The notes under the pieces were generated by a model, which made no database searches, had not been told where the DNA came from, and worked only from the letters and a program-made list of their open reading frames with translations. From Chitinophaga vietnamensis (GTDB lineage Bacteria > Bacteroidota > Bacteroidia > Chitinophagales > Chitinophagaceae), in NCBI RefSeq assembly GCF_902167635.1, contig NZ_CABHMS010000011.1:64501-128500 (forward strand): a stretch of 64,000 bases of DNA, in the 5' to 3' direction. The translations under genes were made by a program, and so were the position numbers. Shown here piece after piece: positions 43,239 to 52,284 of the stretch; within the stretch, counting starts at the first letter, position 1; each line of letters starts with the position of its first letter.

Positions 43239-43244
43239 CTACAT

Positions 43245-44306
43245 ATGAGTACTCCACACATCAACAAACCGGTTATAGGCATCACCATTGGTGATATCAA
43301 CAGTATTGGCGCAGAGATCATCATCAAAACCTTCCTGGATGGCAGGATGATGGAATTCTGTACGCCTGTGATCTTTGCGTCTAACAAGACCATCAACTTT
43401 TACCGCAAGCTGATGAATGAGAATAACTTCAACTACCAGTCCATCAAAGACTTTACCCGCCTGAATCACAAGCAGGTAAACGTTTTCAATTGCTGGGAAG
43501 AAGAGGTGCAGATCACACCGGGAGTACTCAACGAAGCAGGCGGCAAATACGCTGCCCGCGCGCTGGAAACAGCTATCCAGTGCCTGAAAGACGGTCATGT
43601 GCAAGGCCTCGTTACAGCCCCTATCCACAAGAATAACGTACAAAGCGAACAATTCAACTATACCGGCCACACGCCCTACCTCAAAGCGGCTTTCAATGCC
43701 AGGGAGGTGCTCATGTTCATGACAGCCGACAACATGCGCGTGGGCCTGCTCACCGAACATGTACCGGTAGCAGAGATCGCGAAATATGTTACCAAGGATA
43801 ATATCCTGTCGAAGCTGCAACTCATGAAAGAGAGCCTGATAAAGGATTTCGGGATCGACAAACCACGTATCGCAGTACTGGGGCTCAACCCGCACGCCGG
43901 CGACGATGGCCTGATAGGCTCTGAAGAAATAGACCAGATCATCCCTGCCATCAAGCAGGCTAAAAATAATGGCATCCTCACTTTCGGCCCCTACAGCGCC
44001 GACGCCTTCTTTGCCCGTGAAATGTATCGCCAGTTCGATGGCGTACTCGCCATGTACCACGATCAGGGCCTGATCCCTTTCAAATCACTCGCCAACGGCG
44101 AAGGTATCAACTTTACGGCAGGACTCCCGATCGTCAGAACATCTCCCGATCACGGTACTGCATTCGATATCGCAGGTAAAAACGTAGCGGATGCCAATTC
44201 ATTCCGGCAAGCCATCTTCAGCTGCCTGGACATCCTGCACCAACGTGAACGCTACGCAGAGAACACTAAAAATCCCCTGAAGAAAACAGAACTGGCCTCC
44301 GAATAA
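43245..44306 (+). CDS. pdxA: 4-hydroxythreonine-4-phosphate dehydrogenase PdxA
   Basis: 353 residues from the ATG at 43245 (MSTPHINKPVIGITIGDINSIGAE); the TTG at 43236 lies inside the promoter box. NAD-dependent oxidation in DXP-dependent pyridoxal phosphate synthesis. Metal-binding His residues appear in TAPIHKNNV, AMYHDQGLIPFK and SPDHGTAFDIAG, and the conserved GLNPHAGDDGLIGSEE block is present. Length is slightly above E. coli PdxA (329). It converges on the winged-helix regulator with a 4-nt gap. Confidence 0.96.
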   Translation: MSTPHINKPVIGITIGDINSIGAEIIIKTFLDGRMMEFCTPVIFASNKTINFYRKLMNENNFNYQSIKDFTRLNHKQVNVFNCWEEEVQITPGVLNEAGGKYAARALETAIQCLKDGHVQGLVTAPIHKNNVQSEQFNYTGHTPYLKAAFNAREVLMFMTADNMRVGLLTEHVPVAEIAKYVTKDNILSKLQLMKESLIKDFGIDKPRIAVLGLNPHAGDDGLIGSEEIDQIIPAIKQAKNNGILTFGPYSADAFFAREMYRQFDGVLAMYHDQGLIPFKSLANGEGINFTAGLPIVRTSPDHGTAFDIAGKNVADANSFRQAIFSCLDILHQRERYAENTKNPLKKTELASE

Positions 44307-44310
44307 GGCA

Positions 44311-44613
44311 TCAGTTCTTAGCCCGGCCGGGCCTGAAGTAAGACTGGATAGAATCTATATAATTCTCAAAGGCTTTCTTGCCTGTGGGCGTTATTTTGCA
44401 AATGGTCCGCGGGTAATTGTCTTTAAATTGCTTCACCACTTCTATGTAAGCTGCATCACGCAGCTTATTGATCTGCACACTCAGATTGCCAGCGGTCGCA
44501 TTGGTTTGCTCTTTCAGATACGTGAACTCTGCTTCTTTCTCACTAACCAATACCGACATGATCGCCAGGCGCAACTGTGAATGTAATACCGGGTCAAGCT
44601 CTTTAAAATCCAT
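44311..44613 (-). CDS. winged-helix transcriptional regulator (HTH_34/MarR-like)
   Basis: 100 residues from the ATG at 44613 (MDFKELDPVLHSQLRLAIMSVL); the longer frame from 44688 would run back through the palindrome. The LHSQLRLAIMSVLVSEKEAEFTYLKEQTNATAGNLSVQINKLRDAAYIEV region is the winged-helix domain of PF13601; key blocks are the LKEQT turn helix and the GNLSVQINKL recognition helix. The protein lacks an effector domain. It is the last of a minus-strand run TonB receptor, periplasmic protein, regulator, separated from the first two by a palindrome. A local regulatory role is inference. Confidence 0.85.
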   Translation of the reverse strand: MDFKELDPVLHSQLRLAIMSVLVSEKEAEFTYLKEQTNATAGNLSVQINKLRDAAYIEVVKQFKDNYPRTICKITPTGKKAFENYIDSIQSYFRPGRAKN

Positions 44614-44632
44614 GCTGTTGATATTTAAGTGC

Positions 44633-44748
44633 TCGCAAAGCGGCGTAAGGAGCAAAGCAGCAAAGACGCGCTTCGCGCAGATGATCACATTATTTTCTTA
44701 CGCGCGAAGCGCGTCTTTGCTGCTTTGCTCCTTATGCTGCTTTGCGGG
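44633..44748. repeat. long inverted repeat, GCAAAGCAGCATAAG family
   Basis: Perfect 33-bp arms (44646-44678, 44702-44734) with a 23-nt loop, extendable to about 45 bp with a few mismatches. Core units GCAAAGC, AGCAAAGC, AGCAAAGA and CGCGCTTCGCGC. Located between the periplasmic-protein stop and the regulator start, both minus strand. It shares GCAAAGCAGCATAAG with the element at 54077. Confidence 0.85.
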
Positions 44749-44765
44749 AACAAATTAATAAAAAA

Positions 44766-45413
44766 TTATTGTGCCCTGCGCAAGAGCCCTTTCGCATAAG
44801 GCTCGCCCCAGTGCGGATGTATAGCTGATGCTGGTTTGAAGGCCGCAAATTTCTGTAAAGCCAGTTCCAAAGTTGTTTTCGCTTGTGATTTGCTGCCACC
44901 GAATTGCTCGGGTGTAAACAGCAGCGACTGTCCCTGCAACACGTATACACGCGGGTTTTCAGGATCGAGCTGTTTGGCTTGCTCCAGCAGCGAACCTGCG
45001 AGGGGCCCGTATTTCATGCCACGGGTCATCGGGTCAACAGTCAGGCGCGCAGATGCCACCAGCGAGCGGATGCAAGTAATTTCAGAATTTTTCGGGCTCA
45101 AAGTTTCCGCCTTATCAAGGTTCTGTTCTGCCTGGTCTGCCAGTCCGTCTACCTTGGTTTTATCGGATTGCATAAAGGCCAGCATCACTTCGCAATAGCT
45201 GGCATAGTAATAAGGCAGCCACTGTGTTTTCTCGGCCTCGCCAATGCGTTCAAAGGTGTTGGCTTTCTGTTGCAGGTTGGCAGGCGTGAAGGTACTGCTG
45301 CTATCGAGGTCAGAAGTTTGCTTTGCCATTGCATCCTGATATTGGGCACTTTGCGCCATGGTAGCGGAATACAGGCCACCAATGCATAATAAAGATAAAA
45401 TGATACGTTTCAT
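44766..45413 (-). CDS. periplasmic TPR-like hypothetical protein
   Basis: 215 residues with signal peptide MKRIILSLLCIGGLYSATMAQ. The mature part is helical and TPR-like: ANTFERIGEAEKTQWLPYYYASYCEVML, AEQNLDKAETLSPKNSEI, ARLTVDPMTRGMKYGPLAG, EQAKQLDPENPRVYVLQGQSLL. It carries a distinctive GMKYGP and TPEQFGGSK pair. It lies 20 nt downstream of the TonB receptor and is surely co-transcribed. It may help the receptor or be a scaffold; no enzymatic motif is visible. Confidence 0.82.
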   Translation of the reverse strand: MKRIILSLLCIGGLYSATMAQSAQYQDAMAKQTSDLDSSSTFTPANLQQKANTFERIGEAEKTQWLPYYYASYCEVMLAFMQSDKTKVDGLADQAEQNLDKAETLSPKNSEITCIRSLVASARLTVDPMTRGMKYGPLAGSLLEQAKQLDPENPRVYVLQGQSLLFTPEQFGGSKSQAKTTLELALQKFAAFKPASAIHPHWGEPYAKGLLRRAQ

Positions 45414-45433
45414 ATAATTGGATTTTTTGGGAA

Positions 45434-47590
45434 TTAAAGATTGTTGATCACGTCTTGTCTTCTGTCTATACCAAAATTCATGAACATGCCGATATACACA
45501 AACCTGGGCACGTTGGGCGTTATCTCACTTCTGCGCAAACCATCTGTTGAATAGTGATAACCAAATACCTGCTTGTTGCCCAACACATTGCTTACCGATA
45601 ACACAAATATGGTGAATGCCTTACGGATGCTGGTCAGGTAGCTGGCACTCAAACCCAGCGCATTATAATCGATCGTTTTTTCAGACATGAATTTGTCCTG
45701 CGGCAGATTGGGATTATAGTACGGCCTGCCGGTGGCAAATGTATAAGTAGCCCCGAGGTTAGTAGAAATTTTCGGGAAGAAATGCTTGTACACCAGGCTG
45801 GCCGTATGATTGGCGGCGAAGTCGGGCATTACACGGAACGGATAGTTCAGGTAATCGCGTTTGGTATCGAGATAAGAATAGGATACCCAATAATCCACAT
45901 TCTTGAAAGTTTTGCGGTCGCGCCAGAACAATTCAATGCCTTTCGCATAGCCGTCACCGTTATTGTTGTAATCAGGTACTGTTTTTACGAGATCATGGTA
46001 CTGTTTGTAAAAGGCTTCAATGCGGAATGTATAGAAGGGCGCCACACGCTGGTAAGTAGCGATGTAATGTGTAGCTTTCATATAGCCAAGACCGTTATTA
46101 AGCCGGATATACTGTGGCTCGGGCTTCTGGTAGTAATCACCATAGGCAACGGAAAACTGGCTGTAGTTATCCACTTTATAAGCGAGTGATACGCGCGGTG
46201 CGAAATTCATTTTACCCAATACAGAAGCGTATTCTGCCCTGCCGCCCACACGCCCTACAAAGCTGGGTGTGAAGTACACATCTGTTTCAGCGAAAGCGGC
46301 GGTGTAATTATCCACATAGTTCGCCTGCCGGCTGTTGAAGGCTGATTTTTCTATTGCATACTGGTATTCGCCGCCGAAGCGCAGCTGGGAGAACTGTCCG
46401 AGGTTTTTGGTGAACATGGCGCGCAGCTGACTGAGGTCTGAACGTACGATGATGCTGGTAGGCGCAGGGTTCTTCTGTAAAGTATCCGCCTTGATATTAT
46501 CAGTATTGGTGCTGTAAGACGCGCCCAGGTCCACACGCCAGCCATTGCCCAGGCTTTCCCGCCAGGTGAGGTTCGTATAGGCGTTATTGTTACGAAGTTT
46601 GAAAGATTCTTCATAGCCGGGATATTCGATGCTCGGGTTCTGGAAGCCCATCTTGCTCCAGTTGCCATAGCCATAGAATTTCAGCATGCCGGTGGCCGAT
46701 GTTTTATGGCGGAAGTTCGCGGAGGCGCCGATGATCTCCGGGCCAAGATTCACTTGCTGCTTGGGTTTCACCACATCGAAATAAGGCGCCAGGTTGGTAT
46801 AATCCGCCTCTACGCCGTAAGATGTTTTCTTGTCTTTTGAAAGATTATCTATGCCGGCGTTTGCGCCTATAACGGAAACGCCTACACTGGAAGAAGAGCG
46901 CTCCGGCAGGTCTATCGATTCGAGGATCAGGGCAGATGACAGCGCCTGTCCGTATTGTGCGGAATAGCCGCCGCTGCTGAAGGTAGTACCTTTGAAGAGG
47001 AAGGGTGAAAAACGGCCACGGCCGGGGATATCAGGCAGGCTGCTATAGAAAGGATTCCTGACCAGCATACCATCGATGAGTGTTTGTGTTTCGTAGCCGG
47101 TGCCGCCGCGCACAAAGAGGCCTTCGCGGTCGTTGGTCTGTTGCGCTCCTGGCAAGGTTTTGATGGCATTCACAATATCGGCGCCAGCACCTGCCGTAGT
47201 CACAATATCCAGTGGTTTCAGTACGGTGTTCTTCTTTTCATCACTGGCTTCAAAGCTGCCCGCAGAAATAGTTACCACCCGCAATGCGTTCACGGCATCT
47301 TTCATTACAATGTTTACCTGCTGATCTCCTACGGTGCTTACTTTCAGCTCCAGCGGCTGATAGCCGTTGAGGGTTGCTGCCAGCACCTGGTCGCCTTTGG
47401 CAGTGGTGGTGAAGGAAAAAGTGCCATCCGCTGCGGAGGTGGCGCCATCATAAGTGCCTTTTATGGAGATGTTCACACCCGGCAGGGCGCGTTTCTTATT
47501 ATCTGTGACTTTACCGCTGATCCTGGCCTGGGCCAATAACCATACAGGTAAACAGAGAAATATTGCGAGATAGAGGTTGAGCTTCCACAT
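45434..47590 (-). CDS. TonB-dependent outer-membrane receptor with CarboxypepD_reg-like domain
   Basis: 718 residues: signal peptide (MWKLNLYLAIFLCLPVWLLAQ), a carboxypeptidase-regulatory beta-sandwich (ARISGKVTDNKKRALPGVNISIKGTYDG), a plug domain (DIVNAIKTLPGAQQTNDREGLFVRGG), then a beta-barrel of about 500 residues ending in aromatic MFMNFGID. It is shorter than SusC-type receptors (about 1000) and has no SusD partner, so a siderophore, metal or small-ligand receptor is likelier than a glycan one. It forms an operon with the periplasmic TPR-like gene; a regulator lies just beyond. Confidence 0.9.
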   Translation of the reverse strand: MWKLNLYLAIFLCLPVWLLAQARISGKVTDNKKRALPGVNISIKGTYDGATSAADGTFSFTTTAKGDQVLAATLNGYQPLELKVSTVGDQQVNIVMKDAVNALRVVTISAGSFEASDEKKNTVLKPLDIVTTAGAGADIVNAIKTLPGAQQTNDREGLFVRGGTGYETQTLIDGMLVRNPFYSSLPDIPGRGRFSPFLFKGTTFSSGGYSAQYGQALSSALILESIDLPERSSSSVGVSVIGANAGIDNLSKDKKTSYGVEADYTNLAPYFDVVKPKQQVNLGPEIIGASANFRHKTSATGMLKFYGYGNWSKMGFQNPSIEYPGYEESFKLRNNNAYTNLTWRESLGNGWRVDLGASYSTNTDNIKADTLQKNPAPTSIIVRSDLSQLRAMFTKNLGQFSQLRFGGEYQYAIEKSAFNSRQANYVDNYTAAFAETDVYFTPSFVGRVGGRAEYASVLGKMNFAPRVSLAYKVDNYSQFSVAYGDYYQKPEPQYIRLNNGLGYMKATHYIATYQRVAPFYTFRIEAFYKQYHDLVKTVPDYNNNGDGYAKGIELFWRDRKTFKNVDYWVSYSYLDTKRDYLNYPFRVMPDFAANHTASLVYKHFFPKISTNLGATYTFATGRPYYNPNLPQDKFMSEKTIDYNALGLSASYLTSIRKAFTIFVLSVSNVLGNKQVFGYHYSTDGLRRSEITPNVPRFVYIGMFMNFGIDRRQDVINNL

Positions 47591-47610
47591 ACGAAATAAG
47601 GATAATTGAA

Positions 47611-47638
47611 CAAATGTAAACTAGTTTATATTATAAAC
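47611..47638 (-). promoter_or_regulatory. promoter box (TACATTTG) and upstream 15-bp palindrome of the TonB-receptor operon
   Basis: TACATTTG (47611-47618, minus) ends 20 nt before the ATG. Directly upstream, 47624-47638 is GTTTATA-T-TATAAAC, a perfect 7+1+7 palindrome in the -20 to -34 region, where a regulator could block polymerase. The winged-helix protein of this cluster is a candidate ligand. Confidence 0.4.
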
Positions 47639-47670
47639 CAAATTTAAAAGATCAACGGCAAATCAAGGGT

Positions 47671-47705
47671 AAAAAAAAGACCTTTACCAATACTGGTAAA
47701 GGTCT
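47671..47705 (-). terminator. rho-independent terminator after atpA
   Basis: An 11-bp stem AGACCTTTACC/GGTAAAGGTCT (47678-47688, 47695-47705) with a T8 minus-strand tail, 28 nt after the atpA stop. Confidence 0.88.
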
Positions 47706-47733
47706 TCCTTTATATTCTTTCAGCAATTGTTGC

Positions 47734-49311
47734 TTATGCGAATCTTGGTTTCAGTTCATTCACAAGCGTAACCATTTTCTTGATACCATCATCTGGCAGG
47801 TTACCTTTCTTGAATTCAGTGAGTACATCCGGCAGGCGCACTTCCATTTCGTTCAGGAAGGCTTCTTCGAATGCGCGCACTTGTTTAACAGGGATATCGC
47901 GGAGCAAACCGTTGGTACCGATGTAGATCATCGCTATCTGTTTTTCTACCGGGAACGGATTGAACTGTGCTTGTTTCAGGATTTCCACGTTACGGGCGCC
48001 TTTGTCGATTACCGCTTTGGTAGCCGCATCGAGGTCGCCACCGAATTTGGAGAACGCTTCCATCTCACGGTATTGTGCCTGGTCCAGTTTCAGGGTACCA
48101 GATACTTTCTTCATGGATTTGATCTGCGCGTTACCACCCACACGGCTTACAGAGATACCTACGTTGATCGCCGGGCGGATACCTGCGTTGAACAGGTTAC
48201 CTTCCAAGAAGATCTGACCATCGGTAATGGAGATCACGTTGGTAGGAATGTAAGCAGATACGTCACCAGCCTGGGTTTCGATGATCGGCAATGCAGTGAG
48301 TGAGCCACCACCTTTTACCAGGTGTTTGATAGACTCTGGCAGGTCGTTCATCTGTTTCGCGATCTCGTCTTTGTTGATGATCTTCGCGGCACGCTCGAGC
48401 AAACGGCTATGCAGGTAGAATACGTCACCAGGATATGCTTCACGGCCGGGAGGACGTTTCAGCAGCAGGGATACCTCACGGTAAGCAACTGCCTGTTTAG
48501 ACAGATCATCATACACGATCAGTGCAGGACGGCCGCTGTCGCGGAAGAACTCACCGATAGCCGCGCCGGCAAATGGCGCGTAGAACTGCAGAGGAGCTGG
48601 TTCAGAGGCAGAAGCGGCAACGATGGTAGTATAAGCCATTGCACCTGCTTCCTGTAATGTTTTCATTACACCGGCAACGGTAGACGCTTTCTGACCAATC
48701 GCTACATATATACAGTATACAGGTTTACCTGCGTCAAAAAATTCTTTCTGGTTGATGATGGTGTCGATACAGATCGCGGTTTTACCGGTCTGACGGTCAC
48801 CGATCACCAGCTCACGCTGGCCACGGCCGATAGGGATCATTGCATCGATCGCTTTCACGCCTGTTTGCAGTGGTTCTTTTACTGGTTCGCGGAACAGAAC
48901 GCCCGGCGCTTTACGCTCCAGCGGCATTTCATACAGTTCGCCAGTGATAGGGCCTTTACCGTCGATCGGCTCACCCAGTGTATTGATCACACGACCTACC
49001 ATGCCTTCACCTACGTTGATAGATGCGATCTTTTTGGTACGACGTACTTTATCACCTTCTTTAATACCTGTTGATTCACCCATCAATACCACACCTACGT
49101 TGTCTTCTTCCAGGTTGAGGGCGATCGCTTTTACACCATTCTCAAACTCTACCAGCTCACCATAACCTACATTGCCCAAACCGTAAATGCGGGCGATACC
49201 ATCACCCACGTTCAGTACTGTACCTACCTCTTCGAGGTCGGCAGCAGCATTGAAGTTGCTTAACTGCTGGCGTAATATCGCCGAAATTTCATCAGGTTTA
49301 ATATCAACCAT
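47734..49311 (-). CDS. atpA: ATP synthase F1 subunit alpha
   Basis: 525 residues. P-loop [13 protein letters not shown], arginine-finger region [10 protein letters not shown], family blocks [41 protein letters not shown] and the C-terminal helical domain. Non-catalytic nucleotide-binding subunit of the F1 hexamer. Last gene of the atpB-E-F-H-A unit; instead of atpG, a terminator follows. Normal length. Confidence 0.97.
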   Translation of the reverse strand: MVDIKPDEISAILRQQLSNFNAAADLEEVGTVLNVGDGIARIYGLGNVGYGELVEFENGVKAIALNLEEDNVGVVLMGESTGIKEGDKVRRTKKIASINVGEGMVGRVINTLGEPIDGKGPITGELYEMPLERKAPGVLFREPVKEPLQTGVKAIDAMIPIGRGQRELVIGDRQTGKTAICIDTIINQKEFFDAGKPVYCIYVAIGQKASTVAGVMKTLQEAGAMAYTTIVAASASEPAPLQFYAPFAGAAIGEFFRDSGRPALIVYDDLSKQAVAYREVSLLLKRPPGREAYPGDVFYLHSRLLERAAKIINKDEIAKQMNDLPESIKHLVKGGGSLTALPIIETQAGDVSAYIPTNVISITDGQIFLEGNLFNAGIRPAINVGISVSRVGGNAQIKSMKKVSGTLKLDQAQYREMEAFSKFGGDLDAATKAVIDKGARNVEILKQAQFNPFPVEKQIAMIYIGTNGLLRDIPVKQVRAFEEAFLNEMEVRLPDVLTEFKKGNLPDDGIKKMVTLVNELKPRFA

Positions 49312-49392
49312 AATTATGCTTTTTAAAAAGAGTCGTTAGATAAAATTGAATAACGACAACAGCTTTGCGTGTACGCAGCGGCTGCTGTATGT

Positions 49393-49953
49393 TTAACGTA
49401 TCTGGGATACGTAAATGTTCTTGTTGAATTGTTGTTTGATGTCTTTCAGATCACGAAGCACAGAAGCATCATACAGGTTGTCTGAAGCTTCAAGTACGAA
49501 ACCGCCGATCAGGTCTGCATTTACCGCGGTTTCCAGCCTGATCTGCTGATCAGAACCAGCGGCTACTTTCTGCCGGATCACTTCCAGGGTGGCTTCATCC
49601 AGCGGCACCGCAGTAGTGATTTTCACTTTGCTGATATTCTTCAGTACATCGTACTGACGGGAAAATTCAGTAGCGATTTCGGGCAGGTTGCTTTCACGGC
49701 CTTTGTTTACCAGCAGGTTTACAAAAGCGGTGGTAGTACCGCTTACACGGCTACCCAGGATAGCGGCGAGTATCTTCTGTTTCTTGTCAGCCTTGATGAT
49801 CGGGCTTTTCAGCAGGTTCACCACGTCTCTGTTGGACTTCATCACCTGTTGTAAAAACAGCATATCGTTATGCACCTCTTCCAGCTGGTTCTTTTCCTGA
49901 ACCAGGTCTATCAATGATTTTGCATACCGGGATGCTAAACGGGGATTCTGCAT
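49393..49953 (-). CDS. atpH: ATP synthase F1 subunit delta
   Basis: 186 residues. OSCP/delta subunit joining the peripheral stalk to the alpha3beta3 head. The N-terminal helical bundle PRLASRYAKSLIDLVQEKNQLEEV and the C-terminal EATLEVIRQKVAAGSDQQIRLETAVNADLIGGFVLEASDNLYDASV (key: the DLIGGF motif) are diagnostic. Twelve nt after atpF, 81 nt before atpA. Confidence 0.95.
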   Translation of the reverse strand: MQNPRLASRYAKSLIDLVQEKNQLEEVHNDMLFLQQVMKSNRDVVNLLKSPIIKADKKQKILAAILGSRVSGTTTAFVNLLVNKGRESNLPEIATEFSRQYDVLKNISKVKITTAVPLDEATLEVIRQKVAAGSDQQIRLETAVNADLIGGFVLEASDNLYDASVLRDLKDIKQQFNKNIYVSQIR

Positions 49954-49965
49954 ATAGCTAACTTC

Positions 49966-50460
49966 TTAGTTCAGTTTAATTTCTTCTGCCAGTTGTTTAA
50001 CGTAACCTTCCTGTGCTGTTTTATCAGCCAGTTCTCTTCTCAGCACTTTCTCTGCTACTTCGATCACGAGGTTACCTACCTGGTTTTTTACATCCGTTAA
50101 CGCAGCCATTTTCTGGTTCTCGATAGCGGTGTAAGCTTCAGCAATGATCTTCTTCGCTTCTGCCTGCGCCTGCGTTTTGGCTTCCGCGATGATCTGATCT
50201 TTAGCGTCTTTTGCTTCTTTCAGGATCTTGCTTCTTTCTGCTTTGGCTTCAGCCAGTACATGCTCATGCTCTGCTTTCATCTGCGCCATCTCTTCTTTCA
50301 CTCTCTCAGCAGAAGCAATAGAGTCAGCAATGGAACCTTCTCTCTCTTTCAAAGTGGCCAGGATCGGTTTCCAGGCGAACTTTTTCAGGATCAGGAATAC
50401 GATGATAAAGATCAGAAACGAAATAAGAAACAAGCCTAATGCGGGCTGCAACAGATCCAT
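49966..50460 (-). CDS. atpF: ATP synthase Fo subunit b
   Basis: 164 residues: an N-terminal transmembrane helix (LGLFLISFLIFIIVFLILKKFAW) followed by a long Ala/Glu/Lys-rich coiled coil (SIASAERVKEEMAQMKAEHEHVLAEAKAERSK...) that forms the peripheral stalk. A single b gene, so a b2 homodimer is expected. Preceded by 148 nt that hold a decayed repeat array and the hairpin after atpE. Confidence 0.95.
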   Translation of the reverse strand: MDLLQPALGLFLISFLIFIIVFLILKKFAWKPILATLKEREGSIADSIASAERVKEEMAQMKAEHEHVLAEAKAERSKILKEAKDAKDQIIAEAKTQAQAEAKKIIAEAYTAIENQKMAALTDVKNQVGNLVIEVAEKVLRRELADKTAQEGYVKQLAEEIKLN

Positions 50461-50477
50461 ATAAAGAGGATTTTATT

Positions 50478-50560
50478 ATTTGGTTATTTAGTCATTTTTA
50501 AATTTTCGTTTAGTATACCGGAAGTAAATATCAAGATAAATCCCGGAATATCTAAATGAA
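50478..50560. repeat. degenerate 8-bp ATTT array upstream of atpF
   Basis: Four octamers in register, ATTTGGTT, ATTTAGTC, ATTTTTAA, ATTTTCGT (50478-50509), sharing their first unit with the arrays at 30283 and 36017. AAAT-containing reverse units follow less regularly to about 50560. Pairing is weak; probably an eroded member of the family. Confidence 0.45.
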
Positions 50561-50561
50561 A

Positions 50562-50598
50562 TTACTGCATCCCTTGCCCTGTGCGCAGGATGCAGTAA
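50562..50598 (-). terminator. stem-loop between atpE and atpF
   Basis: Arms TTACTGCATCC/GGATGCAGTAA (50562-50572, 50588-50598) with a 15-nt loop. No T run follows, so it is more likely an mRNA-stabilising or partial-termination structure. It lies 11 nt after the atpE stop, where many bacteria boost subunit c output. Confidence 0.5.
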
Positions 50599-50608
50599 GA
50601 AGTTTGGC

Positions 50609-50902
<294 letters not shown>

Positions 50903-52066
50903 TTAGTGATGATCATCATGTCCGCCTTCCATGGCCTGACCAATAAACACTGCGGTCAGGTTAGCGAAGATGAACGCCTGGATAAACGCTACCAGTAACT
51001 CCAGCATCATCATTACAATGTTGAAGAGGATCGTGATAGGCAGGAAGCCGTAACCAGCTACCTTGTTCAGAGAACCAAATATAAATACCAGGGAGATAAT
51101 ACTCAGAATGATAATGTGACCCGCCAGGATGTTGGCAAACAATCGGATCATCAGGGATACCGGCTTGGTGAATACACCGATCAGCTCAACCGGCGCCAGG
51201 ATCAGCTTCACACCGAAAGGTACAGGAGGATTGAAGATGTGAGCCCAGAAATGTTTGTTGGAACTGATCAGAATAGCGATAAAGCTGATAATAGCCAGTG
51301 CCGCCGTTACCGCCAGGTTACCGGTTACGTTGGCAGAACCTGGTAACAGACCCAACAGGTTATTGATAAGAATAAAGAAGAAGATCGTCAGAATAAAAGG
51401 CGTGTATCTTTCATAGTGCTTGCCAGGAATGTTAGGCTTCACTACTTCGTCACGCATAAAGATAATCACCGGCTCCATCAGGCTCTGGAAGCCTTTGGGC
51501 GCCATCTTGGAACCACGGGTCTTGTATGCTTTCGCTACGCTCAGCATGATCACAACCAACAAGATCGCTGCGATCAGCATAGACGTAATATTTTTAGTCA
51601 TAGAAAGATCGTAGATCTTTTCACCGGTGGGATTATCATTGGCATCCACAGCAATCACCTGGCCATCCATGTATTTGGCAGGGTCCAGTCCTTTCTCATG
51701 CAGATAGTGCGCATTCACCAGACGATAACCATCATGCGCTGCATGACCATGATGGAAAGCAGATGACATGAATACAGATGTACCACGTGCAGGATTATAT
51801 ATAATTACAGGTAAAGGCATAGTCACATGCGTTTCACCAATGCTCAGCAGGTGCCAGTCATGCGCATCCTTTACGTGTCCGAGAATTACTTCCTTAGCAT
51901 CAAATTTCTTTGGCTCGGCTTCCTCTCCATGAGCAGCGGCATCAGCAACGTGTTCTGTCGTGGCCGGATGCGCCTCTTCTGCAAAAGAAAAATTACCAAA
52001 ACCGTGAAGGCCTAAAACCATCACAAGTGCTACCATTCTATGTTTGAACTGACTGAAAGAAATCAC
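50903..52066 (-). CDS. atpB: ATP synthase Fo subunit a, Bacteroidota type with periplasmic extension
   Basis: 387 residues, about 120 longer than E. coli AtpB. A signal-like hydrophobic start (MVALVMVLGLHGFGNFSFA) is followed by a His/Ala/Glu-rich extramembrane domain (about 28-150), then the a-subunit helices. Key residues: LMIRLFANILAGH with the stator Arg, and ANLTAVFIGQAMEG near the end. The final HDDHH adds to the histidine richness. The extension is standard for Bacteroidota; its job is unknown. First gene of the operon; TATCTTTG lies 19 nt upstream. Confidence 0.93.
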   Translation of the reverse strand: MISFSQFKHRMVALVMVLGLHGFGNFSFAEEAHPATTEHVADAAAHGEEAEPKKFDAKEVILGHVKDAHDWHLLSIGETHVTMPLPVIIYNPARGTSVFMSSAFHHGHAAHDGYRLVNAHYLHEKGLDPAKYMDGQVIAVDANDNPTGEKIYDLSMTKNITSMLIAAILLVVIMLSVAKAYKTRGSKMAPKGFQSLMEPVIIFMRDEVVKPNIPGKHYERYTPFILTIFFFILINNLLGLLPGSANVTGNLAVTAALAIISFIAILISSNKHFWAHIFNPPVPFGVKLILAPVELIGVFTKPVSLMIRLFANILAGHIIILSIISLVFIFGSLNKVAGYGFLPITILFNIVMMMLELLVAFIQAFIFANLTAVFIGQAMEGGHDDHH

Positions 52067-52085
52067 CGTTTTCTGAAATTTTGCG

Positions 52086-52093
52086 CAAAGATA
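52086..52093 (-). promoter_or_regulatory. -7 promoter box (TATCTTTG) of the atp operon
   Basis: Minus-strand TAnnTTTG ending 19 nt before the atpB ATG. The remaining gap to 52284 is A/T-rich with no other feature I can support. Confidence 0.5.
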
Positions 52094-52284
52094 AACGTTT
52101 TTATCTCAAAAATTCAGCGACTATGAAAAAATATGGTGGGAAGTTTTAACTATATTGATAAACAAGCACTTAGGAAGAGATTTAGTACCTGAAAATATTC
52201 TTTAATATATGCTGTTTTTTAACAAAGGATAGTGTAAAAATCACACATTGATCTATCGGTAATCTTATTAAAAAAAATCATCAA

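Larger units (their letters stand above)
43100..43239. repeat. 14-unit inverted octamer array carrying divergent promoters
   Basis: Fourteen consecutive octamers in register from 43114 to 43225: eight forward (GAATTTAC, GGATTTGA twice, GAATTTAC, GGATTTAG, GGATTTAC, GGATTTAT, GGATTTGG), then six reverse (ATAAATCC, GTAAATCC, ATAAATTC, GAAAATCC, TCAAATCC, GTAAATTC). The outermost 36 bp of the arms (from GCAAAGATAAGAGAG at 43100) are perfectly complementary and contain CAAAGATA / TATCTTTG promoter boxes for rsmA and pdxA. Confidence 0.85.

Noticed and set aside
44321-44332. GCCCGGCCGGGC palindrome as a terminator of pdxA
   Set aside because: It lacks a T tail on either strand and lies within the winged-helix coding sequence; kept only as a possible weak hairpin.
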